NCBI GenBank assembly: GCA_003612585.1 | Contig: RAZH01000002.1 | Location: forward strand, 1-64,000 | Direction: 5' to 3' | Source: a bacterium 1XD42-54 | GTDB taxonomy: Bacteria > Bacillota > Clostridia > Lachnospirales > Lachnospiraceae | Length of the DNA stretch: 64,000 nt | Shown here: positions 36,989 to 45,727 of the stretch, piece after piece | Numbering within the stretch: position 1 is the stretch's first letter | Layout of the letters: every line of letters begins with the position of its first letter | Made by a program: the position numbers and the translations under genes | Notes under the pieces: generated by a model | Databases searched by the model: none | The model's input: the letters and a program-made list of their open reading frames with translations, nothing else | What the model was told of the DNA's origin: nothing

Positions 36989-39382
36989 TTATTTTTTATA
37001 GAGAATCCGGATTGAGTTCAGTACGCAGAGCATAGCCACTCCAGTGTCTGCAAATACGGCCATCCACATATTTGCGAATCCGGCAAGACCGAGTGCAATT
37101 ACAATCAGTTTGATGATCAATGCAAATACTACATTTTGCATGGCAATCCGGCTGGTTGAACGCGCGATGAAAATCGAATCGGGGATTGCTTCCATGGCAG
37201 AAGTCATAAAGACTGCGTCTGCCGCTTCGATGGCTGCGTCTGCGCCACTACCCATGGCAGCACCTACATCGGCGCCTGCGAGCACCGGAGCGTCATTGAT
37301 GCCGTCGCCGACGAACATAACGGCGCCGTGTGCTGTTCTTACCTGAGAAAGAAGCTGCAGTTTATCCTGTGGCAGAAGCTTTGCGTGTACTTCATCAATC
37401 CCGGTTTCACGAGCTACGGCGTCAGCTGTGGCCTGGGAATCTCCGGTCAGCATGACGGTATGAAGTCCCTGCGCTTTCAGCTTTCGAATAGCGGAAATTG
37501 CATCAGGCTTGATCGTATCTGAGATTACCATACAGCCCGCAGGTGTTCCGTTGATTGCAAGGAAGACTTCCGCACCGTAGGAGGCTTCAGGCATTTTCGT
37601 CAGATCAATATGAAAACGTTCCATCAGCTTACGATTACCGCACAGTACATGACCTTCCGCTACCGTGGCGCTGATACCATGGCCTGCGATTTCCTCAAGC
37701 GTTTCTGGTACGGCAAATACAATTCCTTTTTCCTTCGCTGCTGCTACGATGCTGACTGCAATTGGGTGAGAAGAATTCTGTTCGCAGCCTGCGCAGATGC
37801 GAAGCAGATCATCTTCACTCCAGGTACTGCACGTTGTAATGCGTTGCAGTCGGAAATCCCCTTTTGTGACGGTTCCGGTTTTATCCATTACAACAGAGTG
37901 AACAGAACCAAGCGCCTCGATTGAGACACCGCCTTTAAACAGGATTCCTTTTTTAGAGCCGGCACCGATTCCGGAGAAAAATGCCAGAGGCACGCTGAGA
38001 ACCAGAGCACACGGACAGCTCATAACGAGGAAGGAAATTGCAGTGTAAATCCAGTAATGCCAGTTTCCGGTGAACAAAGAAGGTAGGATGGCAACTGCTA
38101 TTGCGCCAAACACAACACACGGAGTATAGACTTTGGCAAATTTTGTAATAAAACGGTCAATTTTTGGTTTGCTGGCAGCAGCGTTTTCCACGGAATCAAG
38201 AATGCGCGTGACCATAGATTCCGCAAGCGGTTTTTCTACCCGGATTTTTAGCTGGCCGGAGGTGTTGACACATCCGGAAATAACTTCGTCTCCGCTATTT
38301 ACCGTAACCGGAACAGGTTCACCGGTAATCGGTGATGTATCAATACGGCTGCTTCCTTCGAGAATTGTTCCGTCGAGCGGAATGCGATCACCTGGACGGA
38401 CAAGAAGAATGTCTCCCGGCTGTGCATCCCGGGCGGGAATAATCTTTGAACCTGTCTCGGAAACAAGATTTACAGTTTCCGGTCTCATATCAACAGCGCC
38501 CATGATCTGACTGCGGCTTCGCTCTACTGCCTTATGTTCAAAAAATTCTCCCACACGATAGAAGAGCATGACACCGACTGCTTCCGGATAATCCCGGATT
38601 GCAAAAGCCCCAAGTGTGGCGATGCTCATCAGGAAATTTTCGTCAAAAATCTGACCGTGCGAAATGTTTCGCGCAGCTTCCAGCAGGATGGGTCCACCGA
38701 GAATCAGATAGGCAATCACAAACACAGGAAGCCGGAACGGTTCACTAGATCCGGGGATGAAATGCTCTGTGAGGACACCGGCAAGAAAAAGTACAGCTCC
38801 GGCGATAATCCCGGCCAGTTCGAGAAGTTCTTTTTTCGTTTCTTTTTTTACAGAATGCTCATTGTCAGCAATATCGTGTGTATGCGATAAATTCGATCGG
38901 CCAGCAGTTCCCTCCGGTTCATTTTTTCGTACAATCACCTGCGATTCAATAGAAGTACAGATCTGCTGAATCTGAGGCAGCAGTGCGTCCGGATTCGGCG
39001 CATTTAAGCGCAGCTGCTTTGTGGCGTATGTAATCGTTGCAGATTCAACACCATTCAGCGCATTAATTTTTTCTTCCATTTTAGAAGCGCAGTGCGCACA
39101 GCTGAGGTTTTCCAGTACATAAACGGCCTTTGCGGGTATAAGACTGTTGGCGGTTGCACGTGGTTCGGCAGAATGTTTATGGTTGTGATCGCAGTCGTGT
39201 CCATGGTGTTCATGGCCGCAGTCACAGTCGTGTTCATGGTGTTCATGGCCGCAGTCACAGTCGTGTTCATGGTGTTCATGGCCGCAGTCACAGTCGTGTT
39301 CATGATGTTCATGACTGCCGCCACAGCTACAGTCATCGGCGTGGAAGAAAGGAATTTTTGTATTTTTGAAAATAGCGTTCAT
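36989..39382 (-). CDS. Zinc/cadmium-exporting P1B-type ATPase with His-rich N-terminus
   Basis: 797-residue heavy-metal efflux ATPase of the ZntA/CadA group. The N-terminus has DCSCGG followed by four HEHHEHDCDCG repeats (about residues 20-64), then an HMA domain with C95-x-x-C98 (LSCAHC). Membrane spans follow, with the metal-binding CPC at 456-458. The phosphorylation motif DKTGTVTKG has Asp500, and the hinge GDGINDAPVLAGADVG is present. CPC together with the His-rich tail and the SmtB-type partner points to Zn/Cd/Pb rather than copper. AAAGGAG precedes the ATG. Expression should be controlled by the operator at 39397-39416. Often such genes are named cadA or zntA; the exact metal is not proven here. 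Confidence 0.92.
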   Translation of the reverse strand: MNAIFKNTKIPFFHADDCSCGGSHEHHEHDCDCGHEHHEHDCDCGHEHHEHDCDCGHEHHGHDCDHNHKHSAEPRATANSLIPAKAVYVLENLSCAHCASKMEEKINALNGVESATITYATKQLRLNAPNPDALLPQIQQICTSIESQVIVRKNEPEGTAGRSNLSHTHDIADNEHSVKKETKKELLELAGIIAGAVLFLAGVLTEHFIPGSSEPFRLPVFVIAYLILGGPILLEAARNISHGQIFDENFLMSIATLGAFAIRDYPEAVGVMLFYRVGEFFEHKAVERSRSQIMGAVDMRPETVNLVSETGSKIIPARDAQPGDILLVRPGDRIPLDGTILEGSSRIDTSPITGEPVPVTVNSGDEVISGCVNTSGQLKIRVEKPLAESMVTRILDSVENAAASKPKIDRFITKFAKVYTPCVVFGAIAVAILPSLFTGNWHYWIYTAISFLVMSCPCALVLSVPLAFFSGIGAGSKKGILFKGGVSIEALGSVHSVVMDKTGTVTKGDFRLQRITTCSTWSEDDLLRICAGCEQNSSHPIAVSIVAAAKEKGIVFAVPETLEEIAGHGISATVAEGHVLCGNRKLMERFHIDLTKMPEASYGAEVFLAINGTPAGCMVISDTIKPDAISAIRKLKAQGLHTVMLTGDSQATADAVARETGIDEVHAKLLPQDKLQLLSQVRTAHGAVMFVGDGINDAPVLAGADVGAAMGSGADAAIEAADAVFMTSAMEAIPDSIFIARSTSRIAMQNVVFALIIKLIVIALGLAGFANMWMAVFADTGVAMLCVLNSIRILYKK
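39194..39325 (-). repeat. 33-bp tandem repeats encoding the His/Cys tail
   Basis: Four consecutive 33-bp units (39194-39226, 39227-39259, 39260-39292 and a diverged 39293-39325) encode HEHHEHDCDCG-like 11-mers. The middle copies are identical at DNA level, implying recent duplication and possible copy-number variation between strains. Confidence 0.92.
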
Positions 39383-39396
39383 AATAGCTCTCCTTT

Positions 39397-39416
39397 ATAT
39401 GAATAAATGCTCATAT
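39397..39416 (-). promoter_or_regulatory. SmtB/CzrA-type operator at the metal ATPase promoter
   Basis: ATATGA-N8-TCATAT (ATATGAATAAATGCTCATAT on plus) is close to the known SmtB/CzrA operator form ATATGAACAAATATTCATAT. It starts a few bases downstream of the -10 and abuts the ribosome binding site, a position that suits repression by the neighbouring regulator. Confidence 0.7.
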
Positions 39417-39420
39417 GAAG

Positions 39421-39449
39421 ATTTAAACACATGAAAGGCGGTTTGTCAA
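39421..39449 (-). promoter_or_regulatory. Promoter of the metal ATPase gene
   Basis: Minus strand perfect TTGACA (complement of 39444-39449), 17-base spacer, TTAAAT (complement of 39421-39426). Confidence 0.75.
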
Positions 39450-39516
39450 TAAAAATTTATGAAATACAAAGACTTTTCATGTTTGGGAATCAGGTGGAAA
39501 AGGATAATTGATTGGA

Positions 39517-39545
39517 TTGACAGAGATAATGGGAAAGTTTATACT
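39517..39545 (+). promoter_or_regulatory. Promoter of the SorC-family regulator gene
   Basis: Perfect TTGACA (39517-39522), 17-base spacer, TATACT (39540-39545), about 50 bases before the start codon. Confidence 0.75.
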
Positions 39546-39593
39546 GATTAAGATGAAAAACGAGAGATTAGAAATGAGAAAGGAAGATGGGGG

Positions 39594-40568
39594 ATGGGAA
39601 AGCGTGGTGGATCTGTAAGGGAGGATAAGCTGGCTATTTACTCACAGGTTGCCCATATGTATTATGAACTGGGGATGATGCAGCCGGAGATAGCTGAGAA
39701 GTTATATTTTTCGAGATCAAAGGTAAGCAGGATACTTCAGAAAGCCCAGGAACTTGGTATTGTAGATATTAAGGTAAAACATTATTTATCCCGCGTTCAT
39801 TCTTATGAAAATGAATTGAAGGAAAAGTTTGGGATCAGCAATCCGATTGTTTTGACCAGCTTTGAAGGGGATCGGACGTCGAACGCCATTGAAGGGCTGA
39901 CAAACTATGCAGCATTATATATTTCGGATAAATTAAAGGGAGACTGCGTGTTTGGGATCACCGGAAGTCATAATGTGACGGGGACGGTACATATGTTGAG
40001 AAAACAACATGACTGTAACTTAAAGGTGGTACAGACCATTGGGGCGAGCATCAACCAGGATATGTCAGCAGAGCTTGTAGATTTTCTGGCGAATACATTT
40101 GACGGCAAAGCCTATTTTTTGAATACGCCGGTCTATGTGGACGATCTTGGCGTGAAAGATGAATTGATGAAAGACGCTTCAGTGGCAGAGGCTTTGGCTC
40201 TGATGAAAAAATGCGATCTGATGCTGATGAGTATCGGAACGTTCGACGTCAATGGCAATATGCCGATCTGGTGGGGATATATGACGGAGCAGCATCGGAT
40301 TGAGCTGGAACAGTTGGGAGCAGTGGGAAGCATATGTGCGCAATTCTTTGATATAAATGGGAATTGGCTGGATTGTGATTGGAATCGTAAATGCATCAGT
40401 ATTCCATGGGAATATCTGAAGGTAGCGGAAGAAAAAATTGCGATTGCGCACGGTCCCTCAAAGGTAAGCGGAATTCTCGGAGCGCTGCGGGGAAAGCTGA
40501 TAGACGTTCTGATCACGGATACGATAACGGCTGCCGCCGTACTGGAAAAGCAGGACAAATTGTTATAA
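39594..40568 (+). CDS. SorC/DeoR-family sugar-sensing transcriptional regulator
   Basis: 324 residues. The N-terminal helix-turn-helix is YYELGMMQPEIAEKLYFSRSKVSRILQKA (read here as about residues 22-50). The C-terminal 260 residues form the SorC-type sugar-phosphate-binding domain, with VFGITGSHNV, VVQTIGASIN and the late IAIAHGPSKVSGILGALRGK segment. Members such as LsrR, SorC and CggR bind phosphorylated sugars and usually control adjacent uptake operons. It has its own promoter and terminator, and the operon promoter lies 200 bases downstream, so it very likely regulates 40869-47756. The effector is not known. Confidence 0.9.
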   Translation: MGKRGGSVREDKLAIYSQVAHMYYELGMMQPEIAEKLYFSRSKVSRILQKAQELGIVDIKVKHYLSRVHSYENELKEKFGISNPIVLTSFEGDRTSNAIEGLTNYAALYISDKLKGDCVFGITGSHNVTGTVHMLRKQHDCNLKVVQTIGASINQDMSAELVDFLANTFDGKAYFLNTPVYVDDLGVKDELMKDASVAEALALMKKCDLMLMSIGTFDVNGNMPIWWGYMTEQHRIELEQLGAVGSICAQFFDINGNWLDCDWNRKCISIPWEYLKVAEEKIAIAHGPSKVSGILGALRGKLIDVLITDTITAAAVLEKQDKLL

Positions 40569-40596
40569 ATAGATAGAAAGAGGAACGAAGAACGAA

Positions 40597-40622
40597 AGGC
40601 TGGCTTATGCCGGTCTTTTTTT
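40597..40622 (+). terminator. Terminator of the SorC-family gene
   Basis: AGGCTGGC (40597-40604), loop TTAT, GCCGGTCT (40609-40616) with two G-U pairs, then a T run. The remaining 40623-40762 is A+T-rich with nothing recognised. Confidence 0.85.
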
Positions 40623-40762
40623 GTGCCATAGCATACGCTTTAGAATACATTTTTGAGCATTCTTTTTAAGTTTGCGTTTGGAAGAAATATGATAAAAATG
40701 AAATTATGACACAAAAATAATGATAAAATAGTTTTAAAATAATAAAATTGCACATAATTTCA

Positions 40763-40791
40763 TTGACTGAGGAAAAGTGATATGGTATACT
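40763..40791 (+). promoter_or_regulatory. Promoter of the lactonase-transporter operon
   Basis: TTGACT (40763-40768), 17-base spacer, TATACT (40786-40791). TATAC-tac-GTATA (40786-40798) forms a small palindrome over the -10 that could be part of an operator. Confidence 0.7.
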
Positions 40792-40825
40792 ACGTATAAA
40801 CTTCAGGACAAATGGGGTATGGAAG

Positions 40826-40849
40826 GTGACAAAATAATCATTGTATCAC
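40826..40849 (+). promoter_or_regulatory. Candidate SorC-type operator
   Basis: Imperfect inverted repeat GTGACAAAAT...ATTGTATCAC (7 of 10 matching) between the promoter and the first start codon. Its role as operator is inferred from position only. Confidence 0.3.
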
Positions 40850-40868
40850 AAGATTGGAGGAGGGTTTT

Positions 40869-41960
40869 ATGAGCGCATTTGATGAAAAAGTGGCAATCCG
40901 TCGTTACGAGGATACTGTTCCAGACAGCAAGGGAACGGGAGTGCCACGTAAGATGACCAGAGAAATCTGGCTGGAGGAATGTTTTCCGGAATGGCATTGC
41001 ATGCTGAACCAGCAAATTGAGGAAGCGCAGTTTCCGGAAGGAGCTTTTGGCTTGTGGATGTTAGGCGGGCCGAGCTGGGCTTACAAATCAGCAGGAGGGG
41101 CTACCTTTCTGGTTGATAATTATTCAGGATCTTCTTTATGCAGCAACTATGAATATTGCGGTGTCTGCCGTACGACCGGGGCGCCAAAGCTGCATTGGCT
41201 GAGAATTAATCCGCATGTCATTGACCCGTGGAAATTAAAGACTCTGGATTACGTCTTTGCGACGCACCACCATCAGGACCATGCAGATTACTATACGGTT
41301 CAGGCAACGTTGCAGACAACGGACTGTAAATTTGTAGGACCGAAAAACACCTGCAAATTATTCAGACAGTGGGGCGTACCGGAAGAACGCATCCTTGAGG
41401 TAAAACCGGGCGACCGGTTCCAGTGCAAAGACGTCACGGTGAAGGTAGAACGCAACTACGACAGCATGGCCTGTATGACCGGCGATTATCAGCCGGGCGA
41501 TCCGCTGGATTTTGATTCGAATGCGGTATCTTTTATTTTTGATACAGGTGAGCATTCCGTTATTTTCCTGGGTGATACGCTCTACAATGACGGATATAAG
41601 GCTGTGGGTCAGAGAAATAAGATTGACGTTGTTATTACAGATATGGGGTACAATGCACCTGGCGGAACCGATAAGATGAACCCGTGGGATGTTATGAGAG
41701 TAACGGAAAATCTTGGCGCAAAGGTGGTTATTCCGGATCATTATGAAAACTGGGCGAGCAGCGAAATTGACCCGCATCAGCTCCAGCGTATTGTTCAGGA
41801 AAATCATCTGGGAATGGTTGCCTGCGTTATGAAAAGCGGTGGTCTGTATGAATATCCGAGAGACGCTTCTATGTGGGAATACAAGTATCCGGACTGGCAG
41901 GAACGGTATGACTGGGAGAAGAGCTATGTCTATGGAAACGCAGGCAAAGAAGAGGTGTAA
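40869..41960 (+). CDS. UlaG-like metallo-beta-lactamase-fold lactonase
   Basis: 363 residues. The fold and length match UlaG, the Mn-dependent L-ascorbate-6-phosphate lactonase. The metal motif HxHxDH is HHHQDH at 133-138, with later ligands in VIFLGDTLYNDG and VVIPDHYENW. UlaG normally acts after a PTS that phosphorylates ascorbate. Here the neighbours are an ABC importer and no sugar kinase or other ula gene is present, so the true substrate may differ. The ATG at 40869, preceded by GGAGGAGGG, is chosen; an in-frame TTG at 40854 would use part of that site as codons. It is the first gene of the operon, 62 bases before the binding-protein gene. Confidence 0.8.
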   Translation: MSAFDEKVAIRRYEDTVPDSKGTGVPRKMTREIWLEECFPEWHCMLNQQIEEAQFPEGAFGLWMLGGPSWAYKSAGGATFLVDNYSGSSLCSNYEYCGVCRTTGAPKLHWLRINPHVIDPWKLKTLDYVFATHHHQDHADYYTVQATLQTTDCKFVGPKNTCKLFRQWGVPEERILEVKPGDRFQCKDVTVKVERNYDSMACMTGDYQPGDPLDFDSNAVSFIFDTGEHSVIFLGDTLYNDGYKAVGQRNKIDVVITDMGYNAPGGTDKMNPWDVMRVTENLGAKVVIPDHYENWASSEIDPHQLQRIVQENHLGMVACVMKSGGLYEYPRDASMWEYKYPDWQERYDWEKSYVYGNAGKEEV

Positions 41961-42022
41961 AAGGTATCTAAACGAAGAACCTATCCGGTAAAACGGAGAA
42001 AAATAAAAGGAGGGTTTACTTT

Positions 42023-43111
42023 ATGAAGAAATTAATAGCAATTGCCGCAGCGTCGATGATACTTACCACACCCGTCATTGCAATGGCAGAACCGGTTGCT
42101 TTCAACGATCCGGCTGCGCAGAGACCGGAGAGCATCGAGTATCCGGTTCAGGGACTTTCCTGGAATGTGACGACAGACCTTAAAGCCAATGAAGAATACA
42201 CGATTGCCATGATCGTGAAAAATAATACGAATCCGTTTATGAACGGCGTATTGAACGGCTTTCATAAAGCAGCAGAGGATATTGGGTTTGAAGCAGTGTT
42301 GCTTTCTCCGCAGACTGCGGACAGCAACGAGGACCAGGTCCGTCTGGTAGAGGATATGATTCAGCGCGGGGTTGATGCAATCTGTATCCATCCGGTAGAT
42401 TCAAATGGTATCGTTCCGGCTCTGGAAAAAGCATGGGACGCGGGAATTCCGGTGCTGGTACAGGGGACGAAGGCCAATACAGATAAGATTTACGGCTGGT
42501 ACGGAACCAAATATGCGGACGAGGCGACGCTGATTGCAGAATATCTGGCAGAAAAGCTGGACTATAAGGGAAATGTTATTTACATTACAGGCCCGCAGCA
42601 GGCACAGAATGCAATTGATGAGATCAATGCCACGCATGCTGTGTTTGAGAAATATCCGGATCTGAACCTGATCGAAGAGCAGCCGGGGAATTTCAACCGC
42701 GCGACCAGCATGAGTGTTATGGAGAATCTGACACAGAAGTACAGCGAGGATGAAATTGACTGGGTAATCGGCGGAAATGACGAATGTGCTATGGGCGCAA
42801 TTGCAGCAATGGAAAATGCAGGCTGGCAGCTTGGCTTTGAAGACGGCGGCATTGGCGTATCTGGCATTGACTGTAACAAAGATGCTTCCTACGCAATGCA
42901 GGAAGGAACACTGACGGTTTCAATCAATCCGGACCCGGTATCCCTGGGCTATATCGGAGGAGCGTTCCTGGTGAAGTACCTGAACGACGGCGATCTGTTC
43001 CCGGAATACGTGGCATGGCCGGATTTCATGAATGCGGAGGACGTTGTGAATGATGCATCCACAATTGATAATTATATTGAGAATATGGCATGGTGGATGG
43101 ATGCTAAGTAA
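42023..43111 (+). CDS. Sugar-type ABC transporter substrate-binding protein
   Basis: 362-residue periplasmic-binding-protein-like (RbsB/LsrB class) protein that should capture a sugar-like ligand outside the cell. The signal peptide ends A20-M21-A22 with no cysteine, so it is not a typical lipoprotein. The mature part opens with YTIAMIVKNNTNPFMNGVLN and contains GVDAICIHPVDSNGIVPAL, ITGPQQAQNA and WVIGGNDECAMGAIAAMENAG, all in family order. AAAGGAGGG precedes the ATG. A 99-bp hairpin-ended element separates it from the ATPase gene. Confidence 0.9.
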   Translation: MKKLIAIAAASMILTTPVIAMAEPVAFNDPAAQRPESIEYPVQGLSWNVTTDLKANEEYTIAMIVKNNTNPFMNGVLNGFHKAAEDIGFEAVLLSPQTADSNEDQVRLVEDMIQRGVDAICIHPVDSNGIVPALEKAWDAGIPVLVQGTKANTDKIYGWYGTKYADEATLIAEYLAEKLDYKGNVIYITGPQQAQNAIDEINATHAVFEKYPDLNLIEEQPGNFNRATSMSVMENLTQKYSEDEIDWVIGGNDECAMGAIAAMENAGWQLGFEDGGIGVSGIDCNKDASYAMQEGTLTVSINPDPVSLGYIGGAFLVKYLNDGDLFPEYVAWPDFMNAEDVVNDASTIDNYIENMAWWMDAK

Positions 43112-43127
43112 TTTTAAATGAGCAGAT

Positions 43128-43226
43128 GGGGCTGTTGCAAAACGGCGAATCCATACATGATATGGCAAAGATACAAAAAACATCGAAGCCATATGCTGTT
43201 GGAACGCTGCCTTTTGCAGCAGCCCC
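43128..43226 (+). mobile_element. 99-bp MITE-like element with 15-bp inverted ends
   Basis: GGGGCTGTTGCAAAA (43128-43142) and TTTTGCAGCAGCCCC (43212-43226) are inverted repeats with one G-U-compatible mismatch. The inside holds a second imperfect pairing (ATATGGC/GCCATAT). It carries no gene. GGGGCTGTTGCAAAA-type ends are common among bacterial insertion sequences, so it may be a miniature derivative. As RNA it would form a large hairpin in the spacer between the binding-protein and ATPase genes, and may lower expression of the downstream genes. No clear target duplication longer than AT is seen. Confidence 0.5.
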
Positions 43227-43260
43227 ATATTTTAATATGCTTCAGAAGGGGGAAATGCAT

Positions 43261-44763
43261 ATGATGCCATTGATGAAACTGGAACACATAGACAAACAAT
43301 TTCCAGGTGTGAAGGCATTAAGCGATGTGAGTATTGAGTTTTACTCCGGAGAGATTCATGCATTAGTTGGAGAAAACGGTGCCGGAAAGTCGACAATGAT
43401 TAAGATGATCCTAAGCGCTTACAAACCGACCTCAGGTAAAATCTATATGGAGGGGAAAGAAATTCAGCTGGCTAGTCCGCTGGAGGCTTCAAAGGCCGGA
43501 ATAGAAGCAGTCCATCAGGAACTGATGCTGGTGCCGTGGCTGAGTGTGGCGCGCAATATTTTTCTGAATCATGAGCTTAGGCTTCCGGGGACAAGGCTGT
43601 TTGACATCCGGCAGATGGAGGTGCGTTCTAAAGAGCTGCTGGATAGTTTTGGAATCCATATTGATGTGACGCGTCCGGTGAAGGAATTCAGCGCCTCGGT
43701 CTGGAAAATGATTGATATTGCCCGGGTGGTGAATCTGAAACCAAAACTGATTATTTTTGACGAACCTACTGCAATTTTATCCGAGCGGGAGGTAGAGAGC
43801 TTGATGAAAAAAATTCTGGAGTTAAAAGCACAGGGAGTTGCTGTGATCTACATATCCCACCGATTGCAGGAAATTGAAAAACTGGCGGACAAAATCTCTG
43901 TTTTGCGTGACGGACATCATGTGGGGACGATGTCTGGCGAAGGAATGAATGAAGATGAAATTGTCAAATGTATGGTGGGGCGTGATGTCTCCAGTTTTTA
44001 CAGCAGGAATATCAATGCTCCGGGAGAGGAACTGCTTCGCATGGAGCATCTGAATCTGAAAAAAGGTCAGAGAGACATTTCTCTGAGTGTCCACAGAGGG
44101 GAGATTGTCGGGCTGGCAGGGCTTGTCGGGTCAGGGCGTACCGAAGTGGCGGAAAGTCTTTTCGGAATGAACCAGATTTTATCCGGCTCTATTTATTACA
44201 AGGGTGAAAAAATCAAACCACGTTCGGTGTCCTCTATGATTGACCGCGGCGCTTATCTGGTTCCGGAAAACAGAAAATACGAGGGTCTGATTTTACGTTT
44301 CAGCGTGGCTTCCAATATCGCATTGAGCGCGTTCAGGCATTGGAGCCGTTTTTTCTATAACCGGAAAAAAGAAGGAGAGTATGCGCAGCGGATGATCAAG
44401 GCTCTGTCCATTAAGACGCCCGGACGGGCGCAGCTGGTCGGGAATCTGTCCGGCGGAAATCAGCAGAAGGTCGTAATCGGCAAGGCGATGGTAACAGAAT
44501 CAGAGTTTCTGATTTTTGATGAACCCACGGTTGGCGTAGACGTAGGCGCAAAAGAAGAAATCCATAATCTGATGGATGATTTTGTGCAAAAGAACGGAGG
44601 AATCCTGATGATTTCCAGTGATCTGCCGGAAATCATCGGCATGTGTGACCGGGTGTATATTATGTATGAGGGCAGTATTGTCAAGGAACTGAAACGGGAA
44701 GAGCTGTCGGATAAAAACATTGCAGATTATATGCTGGGATCGAAAGGCGGGGATAGACAATGA
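43261..44763 (+). CDS. Sugar ABC transporter double-domain ATPase (RbsA/MglA type)
   Basis: 500 residues with two fused ATPase domains, as in RbsA, MglA and LsrA. The first has Walker A GENGAGKST at 37-45 and Walker B LIIFDEPTAIL. The second has GLAGLVGSGRTEVAESLFG in place of a classic Walker A, a normal trait of this family, and the signature NLSGGNQQKVVIGKAM with FLIFDEPTVGVDVG. The frame is open back to 43126 through the hairpin element, but the ATG at 43261 gives the usual family length and has GGGGG 8 bases upstream. Its end overlaps the first permease gene by four bases. Confidence 0.9.
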   Translation: MMPLMKLEHIDKQFPGVKALSDVSIEFYSGEIHALVGENGAGKSTMIKMILSAYKPTSGKIYMEGKEIQLASPLEASKAGIEAVHQELMLVPWLSVARNIFLNHELRLPGTRLFDIRQMEVRSKELLDSFGIHIDVTRPVKEFSASVWKMIDIARVVNLKPKLIIFDEPTAILSEREVESLMKKILELKAQGVAVIYISHRLQEIEKLADKISVLRDGHHVGTMSGEGMNEDEIVKCMVGRDVSSFYSRNINAPGEELLRMEHLNLKKGQRDISLSVHRGEIVGLAGLVGSGRTEVAESLFGMNQILSGSIYYKGEKIKPRSVSSMIDRGAYLVPENRKYEGLILRFSVASNIALSAFRHWSRFFYNRKKEGEYAQRMIKALSIKTPGRAQLVGNLSGGNQQKVVIGKAMVTESEFLIFDEPTVGVDVGAKEEIHNLMDDFVQKNGGILMISSDLPEIIGMCDRVYIMYEGSIVKELKREELSDKNIADYMLGSKGGDRQ

Positions 44764-45722
44764 AAAATAAGAAACCGCGAAAAGGCGCGCTTCAGATCGT
44801 CGGAAGTATTGAGCCGGTTATCTGGATGCTTGCGATTATCATTATTACCTTTTCTTTTACGGGAGAGAAGTTTCTTTCATGGGGAAATACAATCAATATC
44901 ATCAAACAGGCTTCCCCGTTTCTGATACTGGCTCTGGCGGAAACAATGGCTGTGCTAGTCGGGCAGATTGATCTGTCGGTTGGCAACAATATGGCTTTTT
45001 GTACGGTAATTATCGCCCTGCTGATGAGAAGCGGAATGCCGGTATGGCTTTGTGCGGTAGCCGGGGTACTGACCGGGGCGTGCTGCGGCCTTTTAAACGG
45101 CATATTTATCGCGAGATTTAAAGTGCCCGCCTATATCACGACGTTTGGCTTCGGCACGATGTTTTACGGCGTGGGTTCTCTGATTACGGGCGGCGTTTCG
45201 ATTCCGGCGATGGAAGACCATTTCCGCTTCCTGGCAGACGGCAGCGTGTTCGGAATTCCGATGGTTATGATCATTGCGCTGCTTGTATTTGGGGTGGTAT
45301 GGCTTCTCGTGTATCGAACGTCGTTCGGGAGAAACATGTATGGTCTTGGAGGCAATCGCGAGGCGCTGTTCTTGGGAGGCGTTGATCCGGTAAAAGCGGA
45401 AGTCATCATCTTTACGATTATCGGTGTTCTGGTTGGAACGGCTGGTATCCTGTTTGCCGCACGCTCCGCGTCGGGACATCCTGATTACGGAAAACAGTGG
45501 GAATTCAATGCAATTGCGGCTACGATCATCGGCGGAAATTCGTTTTCAGAAGGAAACGGAAATATTTTCAAAACCATGCTGGGCGTACTGTTTATCCAGA
45601 TATTGAAGACAGGACTGAATATTTCAGGGGTTTCGCCCCAGTCGCAGTCCTTTCTGTTAGGCCTGATTGTTGTTGTGGCCATCTCTACGGATGTGCTTTT
45701 GAAAGCGAGAAAGGAGGCGTAA
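44760..45722 (+). CDS. Sugar ABC transporter permease 1 (RbsC type)
   Basis: 320-residue multi-span membrane protein of the RbsC/LsrC class. It has IDLSVGNNMAFCTVIIALLM, a glycine-rich GLLNGIFIARFKVPAYITT loop and the cytoplasmic YRTSFGRNMYGLGGNREAL segment, then FNAIAATIIGGNSFSEGNG. The ATG overlaps the ATPase stop as ATGA, so the two are probably coupled. It forms the membrane channel with the second, different permease. Confidence 0.9.
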   Translation: MKNKKPRKGALQIVGSIEPVIWMLAIIIITFSFTGEKFLSWGNTINIIKQASPFLILALAETMAVLVGQIDLSVGNNMAFCTVIIALLMRSGMPVWLCAVAGVLTGACCGLLNGIFIARFKVPAYITTFGFGTMFYGVGSLITGGVSIPAMEDHFRFLADGSVFGIPMVMIIALLVFGVVWLLVYRTSFGRNMYGLGGNREALFLGGVDPVKAEVIIFTIIGVLVGTAGILFAARSASGHPDYGKQWEFNAIAATIIGGNSFSEGNGNIFKTMLGVLFIQILKTGLNISGVSPQSQSFLLGLIVVVAISTDVLLKARKEA

Positions 45723-45727
45723 TCATT

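Noticed and set aside
39194-39325. CRISPR-like array
   Set aside because: The 33-bp units are directly adjacent with no spacers and encode a metal-binding tail in frame.
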